Origin: an uncultured Bacteroidales bacterium
GTDB taxonomy: Bacteria; Bacteroidota; Bacteroidia; Bacteroidales; P3
Length of the DNA: 45,954 nucleotides
Assembly (NCBI GenBank): GCA_900317955.1
Contig: ONIP01000042.1
Location: 1 to 45,954 of the forward strand
Direction of reading: 5' to 3'
Positions 16,838 through 26,900 of this stretch are shown piece by piece (position 1 is the stretch's first letter; every line of letters starts with the position of its first letter). The position numbers and the translations under genes are program-made. Under the pieces are notes generated by a model. It saw nothing but the letters and a program-made list of their open reading frames with translations. It had not been told where the DNA came from and did no database searches.

Positions 16838-19762
16838 ATGAAAAAATCCCGTTTTATTTTTTGCTTTGCCATGGTGGCTGTCCTCAGTTTCGGCTCTCTC
16901 ATGGCTCAAAAAACCTACCAGTACAAGACCTATCCCAACGACCCGCTCAATGTCCGCGAGTACACCCTGGACAACGGTCTTAAGGTATTCATGAGCGTCT
17001 ACAAAGATGCTCCCAAAATTCAAACTTACATCGCTGTCCGTGCCGGTTCACGAAATGACCCTCACGAGACCACTGGCTTGGCACACTATCTCGAACACAT
17101 GATGTTCAAGGGTACCCAGCGTCTTGGCACCACTAACTGGGAAAAGGAAAAGGTTCTTATCCAGAAGATTGAAGACCTTTTCGAAGCCTACCGCATGTTC
17201 GACGACCCGCAAACCCGCGCCGCCATCTACCACAAGATTGACAGCCTGAGTTACGAAGCCTCCAAAATCGCCGTCGCCAACGAGTACGACAAGGCCATGA
17301 CTGCCATCGGTTCCACTGGCACCAACGCCTTCACCTCCAACGACTACACTATGTATGTCGAAAACATCCCCAACAACCAGTTGGAGACCTGGTGCGAGAT
17401 TCAGGCCGACCGTTTCCAGAATCTTGTCCTGCGCCTCTTCCACACCGAATTGGAGACCATCTATGAGGAGAAAAACATGTCTCTCACCAAGGACAACCGC
17501 AAGGTGAACGACGCCATGTTCGCAGCCCTCTTCCCCCACCACCCCTATGGCAACCAAACCACTCTCGGTAGCCAAGAGCACCTCAAGAACCCCTCCATGC
17601 GCAACATCCGCAACTTCGTCGCCACCTATTATGTCCCCAACAACATCTGCATCAGCATGGCAGGCGACTTCGACCCCGACCAGGCCATCCGCATCATCGA
17701 CAAATATTGGGGCAACATGAAACCCGGTAACGTCCCCGAACTCAAATTCGAACGTGAAAAACCCATCACCTCCGTCATCACCAAGAACGTTTCCGGCCTC
17801 GATGCTGAAAACACCGTCCGCGCCTACCGCCTCGACAGCGGCAACGGATCCCACGATGCCATGCTCGCAGACCTCCTCGAGAGCGTTCTCAACAACGGAA
17901 AGTGCGGTCTCATCGACATCAATATCAACCAGCAGCAACGCTGCATGGGTGCCTATGCTGGATGCTACACTCTCAACGACTATGGTGCCTTCATGTTCGG
18001 TGGCCAGCCCATGCAGGGTCAGACCCTCGAACAGGTTCAGGCTCTCTTCGACGAACAAATATCCCTCGTCAAGCAAGGCAAATTCGACGACTGGATGCTC
18101 GAAGCCGCCATCAACAACATGAAGCTTGCCATCATGAAACGCGCCGAAAGCAACAACAGCCGCGCCAGCCAGATGGCCTACGCCTACGTTGAACACCGCA
18201 ACTGGGGTGATGTCTGCAACGAAATCAACGAACTAACCAAAATCACCAAAGCCGAACTCGTAGCCTTCGCCCATCGTCTCTTCCAAGACAAAAACTACGT
18301 CATCATCAACAAACTCAAAGGCGAACCCGAACCCATCCTCAAAGTCTCCAAACCTCCTATCACTCCTATCGAAGTCGGCCGCGACAACGAGAGTGCCTTC
18401 CTCAAGGAAATCAAAGCCCGTCAGGTCAAACCCATCGAGCCCGTCTTTGTCGACTTCAGCAAAGACCTCACCAAGTCTAAACTCAAAAACGGTGCCGAAG
18501 TACTCTATGTCCAAAACACCGAGAATAAAACCTTCAACCTTATCTATCGTTTTGACTTTGGCTACCGTGCCGGACAACTGGGCAAGACCCTCGACCTCGC
18601 TGCCGACGTGCTCGAATACCTTGGCACCTCCAAACACACCCCCGAGCAGCTCCAGCAGGAGTTCTATAAACTGGCCTGCAACTACAGCGTCAGCGTCGGG
18701 CAGGAGAACATCAACATCAGCCTCAGCGGCTTGAGCGAGAACATGTTTAAGGCCATGCTGTTGGTGGACGAGATTCTCACCGATGTGCAGCCCAACGAAC
18801 AGGCATTGCAAATGCTCGTTGCCCGTATCCTCAAAGGCCGCGAGAACGCCAAGCACAACCAGCAGAACTGCTTCCGCGCCCTTGGCAACTACGGTATCTA
18901 TGGTGCCGACTCCCCCACCCTTGACATTCTCAGTGAGACACAGTTAAAGGCCTACACCTGCAAGCAACTCACCGATGCCATGCACAGCCTGATGAACTAC
19001 AAACACCGCGTGCTGTACTACGGCCCCGAGAGCATAGACAACTTCAAGGCCACCGCCAACAAACTCTACTACCAAATGAACAAAAAGGCTCCCGCCAACA
19101 AGAAAATCACCCCCAAGGCCGTCAGCGAGAACACTGTCTACTTTGTTGACTACAACGCTAACCAGACCTACATGCGCGAGCATTTCCGTGGCGAGAAATT
19201 CAACACCAAGAACGAAGCCGTCATGGACATCTTCAACGAGTATTTCGGCGGTTCGATGAATGCCATCGTCTTCCAGGAGATGCGTGAGAAACGTTCCCTC
19301 GCCTACAGCGCACAGAGCTACTATGCCACTCCCAGCGACAAAGACGGCTACTTCACCAACGCTGCCATCATCGCCACTCAGAACGACAAGCTCATCGACG
19401 CCATGAACGCCTTCAACGAGCTCTTTGACCAGATGCCCGTTGCCGAAGCCAACTTCAACATGGCCAAGGATGCCGAAATCAGTGCCATCCGCACCGCCCG
19501 CACCACCAAGATGGGCATCATCAACAGCTACCTCTACTACGAGCGCATGGGCTTCAACCCCAAGAAAAACCATGCCAAGATGCTCTTCGAAGCCTATCCC
19601 AATGTCACCATGCAGGATGTCATCAACTTCAACCACAAATACATCAAAGGCCAGAAGAAAGTCTACATGTGCCTCGGCAAGGAAGCCGACATGGACTTCA
19701 ACGCCCTCGCCAAGTTCGGCAAGGTAAAGAAGCTGAAACTCGAAGACATCTTCGGATACTAA
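16838..19762 (+). CDS. M16 family (insulinase-like) zinc metallopeptidase, exported
   Basis: The product is 974 aa with a signal peptide (MKKSRFIFCFAMVAVLSFGSLMAQ). The inverted zinc motif HxxEH is at residues 83-87 (GLAHYLEHMMF), and the third zinc ligand is in the acidic segment LETIYEEKNMSL. It has two full M16 halves: the catalytic half (about 30-480) and an inactive half (about 500-950) that carries NAIVFQEMREKRSLAYSA. It probably degrades peptides in the periplasm or at the surface. The C-terminus GKVKKLKLEDIFGY is notable because the same 14 codons recur at 23512-23556 as a relic (see findings). The gene is transcribed from its own promoter, and a 17-bp-arm hairpin follows it. Confidence 0.92.
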   Translation: MKKSRFIFCFAMVAVLSFGSLMAQKTYQYKTYPNDPLNVREYTLDNGLKVFMSVYKDAPKIQTYIAVRAGSRNDPHETTGLAHYLEHMMFKGTQRLGTTNWEKEKVLIQKIEDLFEAYRMFDDPQTRAAIYHKIDSLSYEASKIAVANEYDKAMTAIGSTGTNAFTSNDYTMYVENIPNNQLETWCEIQADRFQNLVLRLFHTELETIYEEKNMSLTKDNRKVNDAMFAALFPHHPYGNQTTLGSQEHLKNPSMRNIRNFVATYYVPNNICISMAGDFDPDQAIRIIDKYWGNMKPGNVPELKFEREKPITSVITKNVSGLDAENTVRAYRLDSGNGSHDAMLADLLESVLNNGKCGLIDININQQQRCMGAYAGCYTLNDYGAFMFGGQPMQGQTLEQVQALFDEQISLVKQGKFDDWMLEAAINNMKLAIMKRAESNNSRASQMAYAYVEHRNWGDVCNEINELTKITKAELVAFAHRLFQDKNYVIINKLKGEPEPILKVSKPPITPIEVGRDNESAFLKEIKARQVKPIEPVFVDFSKDLTKSKLKNGAEVLYVQNTENKTFNLIYRFDFGYRAGQLGKTLDLAADVLEYLGTSKHTPEQLQQEFYKLACNYSVSVGQENINISLSGLSENMFKAMLLVDEILTDVQPNEQALQMLVARILKGRENAKHNQQNCFRALGNYGIYGADSPTLDILSETQLKAYTCKQLTDAMHSLMNYKHRVLYYGPESIDNFKATANKLYYQMNKKAPANKKITPKAVSENTVYFVDYNANQTYMREHFRGEKFNTKNEAVMDIFNEYFGGSMNAIVFQEMREKRSLAYSAQSYYATPSDKDGYFTNAAIIATQNDKLIDAMNAFNELFDQMPVAEANFNMAKDAEISAIRTARTTKMGIINSYLYYERMGFNPKKNHAKMLFEAYPNVTMQDVINFNHKYIKGQKKVYMCLGKEADMDFNALAKFGKVKKLKLEDIFGY

Positions 19763-19772
19763 GCTAATTGAA

Positions 19773-19825
19773 AATTGAGAATTGAGAAATATCCGGATAC
19801 GGTCACTTTTTCTCAATTCTCAATT
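19773..19825. repeat. Inverted repeat with 17-bp arms between M16 and DUF3667 genes
   Basis: The arms 19773-19789 (AATTGAGAATTGAGAAA) and 19809-19825 are perfectly complementary, with a 19-nt loop. Each arm is itself about two units of a 7-bp motif (TTGAGAA). There is no T-run after the rightward hairpin, so it need not be a terminator. This type of repeat is familiar from Bacteroidetes intergenic DNA; I see no coding role. Confidence 0.75.
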
Positions 19826-19841
19826 CTTAATCCTCTATACT

Positions 19842-20766
19842 ATGAATATCAAGCGTCACATCAACCGATTCCGTGCTTGGCAGCGCAAACCCATCCAGTT
19901 CTCCGACCAAGGACTGGAAGAGCATTGTTGCGCCAACTGCGGACATACATATTCGGGCAACTACTGCCCCGTGTGCGGACAGAAGGCGGGTGACAAACGT
20001 ATCACATGGCGGTTGGTAGGACAGAACTTTTTAAAGGCATGGGGCATCGATTCACGCTCGTTGCCGGGGCATCGATTCACGCTCGTTGCCTAACACATTG
20101 TTGCAACTGATACTACGTCCTGGATACCTTATCGGCGACTACCTTGACGGTCGTCGCCGAGTGAGTTACCCGTCCGTGAACATGCTCTTCGTAGTGGCGG
20201 TATTCTACCTCATCATCACACGAATGTTTGGCATCACCCGCATGGAACACTATTCCTATTCCGACATACCTGCGAAAAATGCCATCCTTGTTGACATCTT
20301 AAACTGGATGATTGACAATCCCGAATGGGGAATGATGTTCGTCACATTGATGTTTGTCATCCCTACATGGTTCTTTTTCCGTTTTGCTCCACGGCATTCA
20401 TGCCATACCTTCGCCGAAGGCATCCTCATACAGATATACATGGCTACGATAGTCCTTATTGCCACCTTTATCTCGTATCTGACCGAACCGTATGTACTAG
20501 TACTATTCATAGTGTACTATTATTTCACCTACCGCCAGTTGTTCGGCTACCGCTTTTGGGGTACCCTGTGGCACTTATTGCTGAGCATGGTGGTAGCCTT
20601 TTGGGGAGTTGTATTATCTATGAGTATTGTAATAAACATAGGCTCATCGACATTTAATGTTACTGGTATTTTCCGCGAACTGGCAATAATAGTGATTCTT
20701 CTGTCGGCGGGCTATTTGATTTGCCGACGGACTGCCAAGAACAGGTACGCCATCGATGATAAATAA
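19842..20766 (+). pseudogene. DUF3667 membrane protein, frameshifted by a 25-bp duplication
   Basis: The start (ATG 19842) gives MNIKRHINRFRAWQRKPIQF and a zinc-ribbon CANCGHTYSGNYCPVCGQKAG, both typical of DUF3667. The frame then stops at 20093, because a 25-bp block at 20041-20065 is repeated exactly at 20066-20090. The remainder (PNTLLQLILRPGYLIGDYLDG, then about four membrane helices) continues in another frame to 20766. Removing one copy restores a continuous 299-codon gene with the normal DUF3667 transition from GIDSRSLP to NTLLQ. Function of the family is unknown; members are zinc-ribbon proteins with a membrane domain. The gene could be off only in this population, because the duplication is perfectly reversible. 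The neighbouring CHU_C gene begins 6 bp later. Confidence 0.85.
20041..20090 (+). repeat. Perfect 25-bp tandem duplication
   Basis: Copies are 20041-20065 and 20066-20090, identical at every base, beginning GGGGCATCGATTCACG and ending CTCGTTGCC. The length, 25 bp, is not a multiple of three, so it shifts the DUF3667 reading frame. Confidence 0.95.
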
Positions 20767-20772
20767 AATAGG

Positions 20773-23391
20773 ATGAAGCGTCTGCTGACAACTATCGGAT
20801 TTATGCTGGCACTATATGCCACAACTTCGGCTACTGGACTGACCGGAGCCAGGCCGACGCTTGCCCTCATGCCACCTCCGCAGGGCGACACAATTGCATA
20901 TCACGACACTTCAGCCAGCCGCATCGTGAGGCTGAACATACCGCGGCACGTCTGCGCGGGCTCCCGGCACACGCTTGACTTCGGTTTCAACAACAACTAC
21001 TCGGTGGTCATCACCAACGGCAATTTCTCGCTTGGGCACAACAGCCGCATCTTTCTGCCCGACGGCGTATCCTGCCCCCCCAACGGATGCTCCTATATCT
21101 CGCCCGTCACTTTTACCGACTTTGCCGAAGGCGCCACCGTCACTTCCGAACAAGACATTCTCTACCTGCGCCTCAACATAGAGCACTCCTTCATCGGCGA
21201 CTTATATATCAGCATCTCCTGCCCCAACGGACAGCAGGCCGACATCCTGCGGTATGGAGGCACAGGCACATCAGATTGCCTTGACTCCATTACCGCCGAA
21301 CACCGCGGGTGGGACAATACGCTCCTAAATATACCCAGAGGCACCGATTTAGGCCTATCAGAATACGATGTCAGCATCAATATTTGCGATTCGTTGGATT
21401 ACGACAACCGACCTGGCACCGGGTGGAACTACTGCTGGAGCGACAATACCAACATGAACTACTCCTACAGGGCAGGCGATGGCCGCATCTACCGCGCCGG
21501 GAACCAATCAAACTACACTGTCGATTCAAGCAATGTGGCCGCCGGCACACAATTCTACCATCCCGACGACAACTTCTCCAACCTCATTGGCTGTCCACTC
21601 AACGGCACATGGCAAGTCAAGGTCATGGATGGATGGGGCGGCGACAACGGCTGGATATTCAACTGGGAGCTGGCACTCAACTACGACATGATAGCCCCCG
21701 ACACCTGCCTCATAGACACCTGCCTCATAGTGGGCGACTATATCACCCGCATCGACAACACCTCGTTCCTGCTCGACATACCCGACAGCATCACCTCCGA
21801 CACCACGCTTACCTATTACATCCGGTTCACCAACATCTGCGGGGTAGAACAGGACACCACCTACACCATACATGTGCACCCCAACGTCAGCAGCACCGAC
21901 ACAGTGGTAAGCTGCGACTACTTTATGTTTCCCGACCAGACTTATGTAACCGTCTCTGTCGACACCCTGCTCCTCCTGCACAACATATACAGTTGCGACA
22001 GCCTCTTGGACATGAACATCACCATTCACAACTCCTCCTTCACACCCATCGACACCACCCTCGTCGAGAACGACCTCCCTTTTGTTATCGAGGGCGACAC
22101 CCTGCCGCTTACCTACAATACAATCAACAACGATTACCTCGATACCTATGCCCAATACAACTATACCGACACACATGGATGCGACAGCATCATCCAGTTT
22201 CACCTGACCGTCTACGTCAACAAAAACACCTATACCAACAGCACAGTATGCGAGTCGGAAATGCCCCTTTACTGGAACGGACTCACCATAGGGCTTGACC
22301 AAGCCGATTACGATAGTTACGAACATACCAGCCACATCGACACCGTGGCACTCCAACATACCCATTGGGGAAGCGACAGCGTCATCTATCTTTTCCTGAC
22401 CATTCTCCACAACGACACCGTCGGCGTTGAACGTTCCGTCTGCGAATACGACATGCCCACAGAATGGAATGGTCTTACGCTCACCCTCGACCAAGCCACC
22501 AATACCGAACCTCGTGGCATCGACACCTCAGTCATATTGCAAAACCATCTTGGATGCGACAGCCTTGTCATCCTTCGTCTCAACATCATCACCCCCAACA
22601 CGATTGACCGCTACGATACCATAACGGAAAATCAGCTCCCCTGGCAATTCCACGAAACGCTCTACACCAATGATACCGACACCACGCTGCGCACCAGCGA
22701 CCCACTGACGGACGTGTGCGACAGCATCATCCGCTACCACCTCAAAATCTTCTACAACTCTGAGGACACCGTATACTACTACGCTTGTCCCGGCGACCTG
22801 CCCGTGCAATACGGCGACTCCCTGTTCTATCAGGAGGGAGAGGGCACATTCCTCCTCCCCGGCAGCCACGGCGAGGACAGCCTCGTCACCTTCATCCTCC
22901 ACGTCATCCCCCACGTCATCCCTAGCAGCGACACCACCATCTGCGACAGCATTACCGAAGACCAGCTGCCATGGTTTGCCATGGACACAGTGTTTAACGA
23001 CACTGTAGCAGACTACATCTTCCACACTTACAACGAAGCGGGTTGCGACAGCATTATCCATTACTGCCTCTATATCTTCTGGAACGGCGACCACTGCGAC
23101 ACCACCCTTGAGTTCTCCAACCTCGTCACCCCCAACGGCGACGGTGTGAACGACCGCTTTGTCATCGGCGGACTAATAGAGCACAACTGCTTCCGGTACA
23201 ACGAGCTCACCATCTACGACCGCACCGGACACTGCGTCTACCACAAGCGTAACATCGCCAACGAGTCCGACTGGTGGGACCCCGCCGCCAACCGCATCCC
23301 CGCAGGCACTTACTTCTATTACTTCAAAGCCCACGGCATCAACATCCACACCCAGCACCGTGGCGTCATCGAAGTGCTCCGCGACAAATAG
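20773..23391 (+). CDS. Secreted P-domain / CHU_C-sorted adhesin-like protein
   Basis: The product is 872 aa with a signal peptide (MKRLLTTIGFMLALYATTSATG). Residues of about 60-310 resemble the proprotein-convertase P domain (beta-jellyroll: FIGDLYISISCPNGQ, PLNGTWQVKVMDGWGGDNGW, FNWELALNY). A series of Ig-like segments follows, each with a CDS motif (GCDSIIQFHLTV, GCDSLVILRLNI). The end, about 778-872, is the gliding-motility-associated CHU_C domain (SNLVTPNGDGVNDRF, then NELTIYDRTG, WWDPAANRIPAGTYFYYF, GVIEVLRDK), a T9SS sorting signal. It should be secreted by the T9SS and held at the surface. The start lies 6 bp after the DUF3667 stop, so the two may be co-transcribed. Confidence 0.85.
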   Translation: MKRLLTTIGFMLALYATTSATGLTGARPTLALMPPPQGDTIAYHDTSASRIVRLNIPRHVCAGSRHTLDFGFNNNYSVVITNGNFSLGHNSRIFLPDGVSCPPNGCSYISPVTFTDFAEGATVTSEQDILYLRLNIEHSFIGDLYISISCPNGQQADILRYGGTGTSDCLDSITAEHRGWDNTLLNIPRGTDLGLSEYDVSINICDSLDYDNRPGTGWNYCWSDNTNMNYSYRAGDGRIYRAGNQSNYTVDSSNVAAGTQFYHPDDNFSNLIGCPLNGTWQVKVMDGWGGDNGWIFNWELALNYDMIAPDTCLIDTCLIVGDYITRIDNTSFLLDIPDSITSDTTLTYYIRFTNICGVEQDTTYTIHVHPNVSSTDTVVSCDYFMFPDQTYVTVSVDTLLLLHNIYSCDSLLDMNITIHNSSFTPIDTTLVENDLPFVIEGDTLPLTYNTINNDYLDTYAQYNYTDTHGCDSIIQFHLTVYVNKNTYTNSTVCESEMPLYWNGLTIGLDQADYDSYEHTSHIDTVALQHTHWGSDSVIYLFLTILHNDTVGVERSVCEYDMPTEWNGLTLTLDQATNTEPRGIDTSVILQNHLGCDSLVILRLNIITPNTIDRYDTITENQLPWQFHETLYTNDTDTTLRTSDPLTDVCDSIIRYHLKIFYNSEDTVYYYACPGDLPVQYGDSLFYQEGEGTFLLPGSHGEDSLVTFILHVIPHVIPSSDTTICDSITEDQLPWFAMDTVFNDTVADYIFHTYNEAGCDSIIHYCLYIFWNGDHCDTTLEFSNLVTPNGDGVNDRFVIGGLIEHNCFRYNELTIYDRTGHCVYHKRNIANESDWWDPAANRIPAGTYFYYFKAHGINIHTQHRGVIEVLRDK

Positions 23392-23398
23392 CTGAAAC

Positions 23399-23521
23399 AT
23401 GAAGAGACTCCTGCTCATACTTTCACTCCTATATGCCTGCGGCGGCATGGCACAGACCGATACAGCCTTTTGGTTTGCCCCGCCCGATTTCCCCAATTAT
23501 GTTGGGACAGAGGCAAGGTGA
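23399..23521 (+). pseudogene. Relic: N-terminus of a CHU_C-family secreted protein
   Basis: Forty codons remain: a signal peptide (MKRLLLILSLLYACGGMAQ) and the start of a mature domain with the DTAFWFAPPDF motif that opens many Bacteroidetes IgGFc/gliding-type surface proteins. The frame stops at TGA 23519-23521, exactly where it runs into an M16 peptidase tail. The start is 7 bp after the preceding CHU_C gene. The similar relic at 31210 shows the same signal peptide and FWFA motif. Confidence 0.65.
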
Positions 23522-23556
23522 AGAAACTGAAACTCGAAGACATCTTCGGTTATTAA
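23512..23556 (+). pseudogene. Relic: last 14 codons of an M16 peptidase paralogue
   Basis: In a frame different from the preceding relic it encodes GKVKKLKLEDIFGY and stop, the same 14 residues that end the intact M16 gene at 19762. The two copies differ at four bases, each a third codon position and all synonymous (GTG/GTA, AAA/AAG, GGT/GGA, TAT/TAC). That pattern says it derives from a separately evolving functional paralogue, not a fresh copy. Confidence 0.7.
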
Positions 23557-23571
23557 TCGTATCTACACCAC

Positions 23572-23607
23572 AAAGAGGATGCTCTCTCAGGGCATCCTCT
23601 TTTTTTT
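23572..23607 (+). terminator. Rho-independent terminator after the relics
   Basis: An 11-bp stem (AAAGAGGATGC, 23572-23582, pairing with 23592-23602) and a run of T to 23607. It probably belonged to the lost M16 paralogue and now ends transcription from the DUF3667/CHU_C pair. Confidence 0.8.
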
Positions 23608-23952
23608 ATTACCTATTGCTGCCAATCCCCCCTACTTCCCCAAACGCACCCATTATTTACAACATCGCCTCCAACTCCGTCTGTTACCCACCCTATTGCA
23701 AATCAACCAGTCCACTGCTCTGCAAAAGTTTGCACCTGACAAGTTTTCTCTTTTTCCTCAAACCTGAAATTATTAAAAAATCTCATTTGCAAAACCTTAG
23801 TTTCTGCATAATGGATTTTTTTTCATATCTTTGCAAATTAATATATTAATATACTTAAAATCAAAGCATTGATAATCATTTTATTATATAATCTATAATA
23901 ATAACGGGTTTAATAATCGCATCAGAAATCCCTACAACAAGTCCTCACATAT
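23608..23952. other. Gene-free leader region before the giant gene
   Basis: About 345 bp with no convincing gene: the open frames here are short and proline/leucine-rich. It contains the -7 box at 23826-23833, listed separately, and an AT-rich 120-nt leader. Confidence 0.5.
23826..23833 (+). promoter_or_regulatory. -7 box of the giant CUB/Fn3 gene
   Basis: TATCTTTG followed by CA matches the Bacteroidetes -7 consensus. No TTG is obvious at 19-21 bp upstream. The leader to ATG 23953 is about 110 nt. Confidence 0.5.
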
Positions 23953-26900
23953 ATGCACACCTACAAAAAAAATCGCTCCCAATCATATATCTCCAAAATT
24001 CTGGCATTAATGCTTCTCGCATTGCCGGTAATAGTATCTGCCCAGCAAACCGTTGTCATGCCTCACAACGCAACCGACTCCATTACTGTCAGCCGCAACT
24101 ATTGCTATACCATCTTGGATCCTGGCGGACTATCCAACTACACCAACAACGAAGATTCATGGCTACTAATCCACTCTACTTCGGGAGCTTTCAATCTTAA
24201 ACTAAATTACGAAACCGGCATCAACGGCGACTGCAACGACTATATTGACATCTATCAAGGCATCGACTCCAATGCCTATTTCGAACGATTCTGCGCCTCA
24301 GGCTCATCCGAAGTCAATAGTTGGTCCAGCGACGTACTCATTCACTTCCGTTCCAATGCCTATGCCTCCTTCCGCGGCTTCGAAATTCTTCTTTCCTACC
24401 CCAACACCATCTATAACTGGGCTTACACCCCTGTCAACGACAGCACCGTCACCCTCACTTGGGACGACTACCTGACCGAATCCTCCCAATGGACTATCAC
24501 CTATTTCTGCGACGAAGACACGCTCCAGACCATCACCAGCAACACTAACTCTGCAACCATCACCGGTCTCCGCAACAACACCTACTATGCCTACTACATT
24601 GAGAACAACGCCTCCCCATGCATGTTGACCGAACGTCAATATTTCATTGCCACTCACCCCGACAACGAACTCTACGCCGAACCCTATGGCAACAGTTTCA
24701 ATCTATCCAGCGGCTCATGTTATACCGTCAACGCCACCTCAGGTCCTGGTTCCAACACCCTGTCTATCGGCTGGATTAACGTAAACCTCCTTTCCGACAA
24801 CAGCGTCGGATGCTACGCCGACGGATGGTCAAGCCTAAACTACTTCAGCGCGGGCTGGTCTACTCCCTATGGTTTAGGCGGCAATGTCTACTATTGGGAC
24901 CAAAACACTCAACCTCACAAATTCTATTTCCCGCAAGGCTCTGCCTCATTCAGCCTTTCCTACAACACTAAATTCCAGTATAATATCCTTTGGGAAAACA
25001 ACCGTATCATCACCCCGACGGTTTCCAACATTACAGCCACCTCCGCCACCATCTCTTGGACCGACACCACTGCCTCCACCCAATGGACTGTACGCTATAC
25101 CTATAACGACGGCAACTGGACCACTCGCACCGTCTCCTCCCCCACCATCACCCTCACCGGACTGGAGCCCGCACGGCAATACCTCTACACCATCGAAGGC
25201 AATGTCCTTCCTGCCCCCTGCATCACCCTCTATCGCCATGCCTTCATCACTACCCCACAAGCTGATACTCTTATCATGCCCTACCGCAAAGCAGACACCA
25301 TAACCCTACTCCCGGGCAACTGCTACACCGTTGTAGATGCTGGCGGTGCCGACAACAACTACTTCCACTCCGACTTCGCCATTTATACGCTCCAAACCGC
25401 AAGCCACAACGGTTTCCGTCTCAAAGGCTGGTACAACATCACCTCTCCCAGCCGCCTGTACCTCTATTACGACAACGAATGGCATAGCTACGAGGGTAGC
25501 AACAGTGACCTCGAAATCTACGCTTCCAACGGTTCCTGCACAATTGGACTACTCTCCGGCACTGACGATATTGGCTTAGGATTCGTCTTCGACATCATTC
25601 AGTTAGACTCCAGCATCACCAACCTCCAAGCCACTGCCGTAACCGCCAATAGCGCCACCATCTCCTGGTCCGACCCGGCTGTCCCCGGCACCTCTTGGCA
25701 AGTCCACTACGGCTACTCCGAGGATAACTTCTCCACCGTCACCACCTCATCCCCCTCAGTCAACCTAACCAACCTCACCCCCGGCACACAATATGTATAC
25801 TACATCACACGCCTGGGAACCAATTCCAACTGCCACTACTCCGACCGCAAAGCTTTCATCACCGATGGCCTCCCCAACCACACTGTCCTCATGCCATACC
25901 GTGGCACCGACACGCTTCACTACACCCCCGGTGCATGCTACACCATCTACGATGCCGGTGGCAGTAACCACGATTACTTCAACTACGATACCAGCACACT
26001 CGTCATTGTATCTTCCGACGGAAGCGACTTCTTCCTCACTGGCGAATTCGACTACGAAAGCATCGTCGACCTCCAAACCAACGGCTACGACGGAAATGAC
26101 ATCCTCTTTTCCGGAACCGACCGTTTCAATAGCGAAAACTACAACAACTCCTTCTCCGGCGACCGAACCTGGTTCAACAACAATCGCATACGCGTCTCCA
26201 GCCAAAACGGCTTCCTACGCATTCGCTGGCGCTCCAACGAAAGAAACATCCGCAAAGGCTTCACTCTCCATCTCGACCGCGACTCCCAGTCCTTCGACGA
26301 CGTCCGCACCACCCATGTCAACAGCAACAGTGCCTCTATCAGATGGGACGACAACAGCGGATACACCGGTCCTTGGTACATTTCCTACACCTCCGACTCC
26401 GTCTGGACCTCCATCCAAAGTAACACCAACCACGCCACCCTCTCCGGCCTCCTTCCCTCCACACTCTACCGTTACCGAATCAGCCAGTCCCCTTCCAACC
26501 AAAACTGCGACCTCCAATCTTACACCTTCAGCACCCTCGGCGGCAACGACATCATTATGACTCCCCACTCCCGCGACACCGTTTGGGTAACCCCCGGACA
26601 ATGCTATACCGTCTACGACCCCGGTGGAATAGGTGATTACTACTCAAGCGACACCTCCACCCTTGTCATACGCTCCACCACAGGCCTTGGTTTCAGGCTC
26701 TGCGGCTATGCCGAAGTCAGCGACCAGCTCTCTTTCAACGAAGACGGGAGCGATGGCTGGAGCTACTACTGGAACGTCGACAACTACTACCACAACGGGA
26801 TTGCTTACATCACCCTCACCTCCAACGAAGCCATCAATAGCCCTGGCTTCGCCTTCAACATCATCTTCTTTCCCACCATCCATTCCCTCGACACCCTTTG

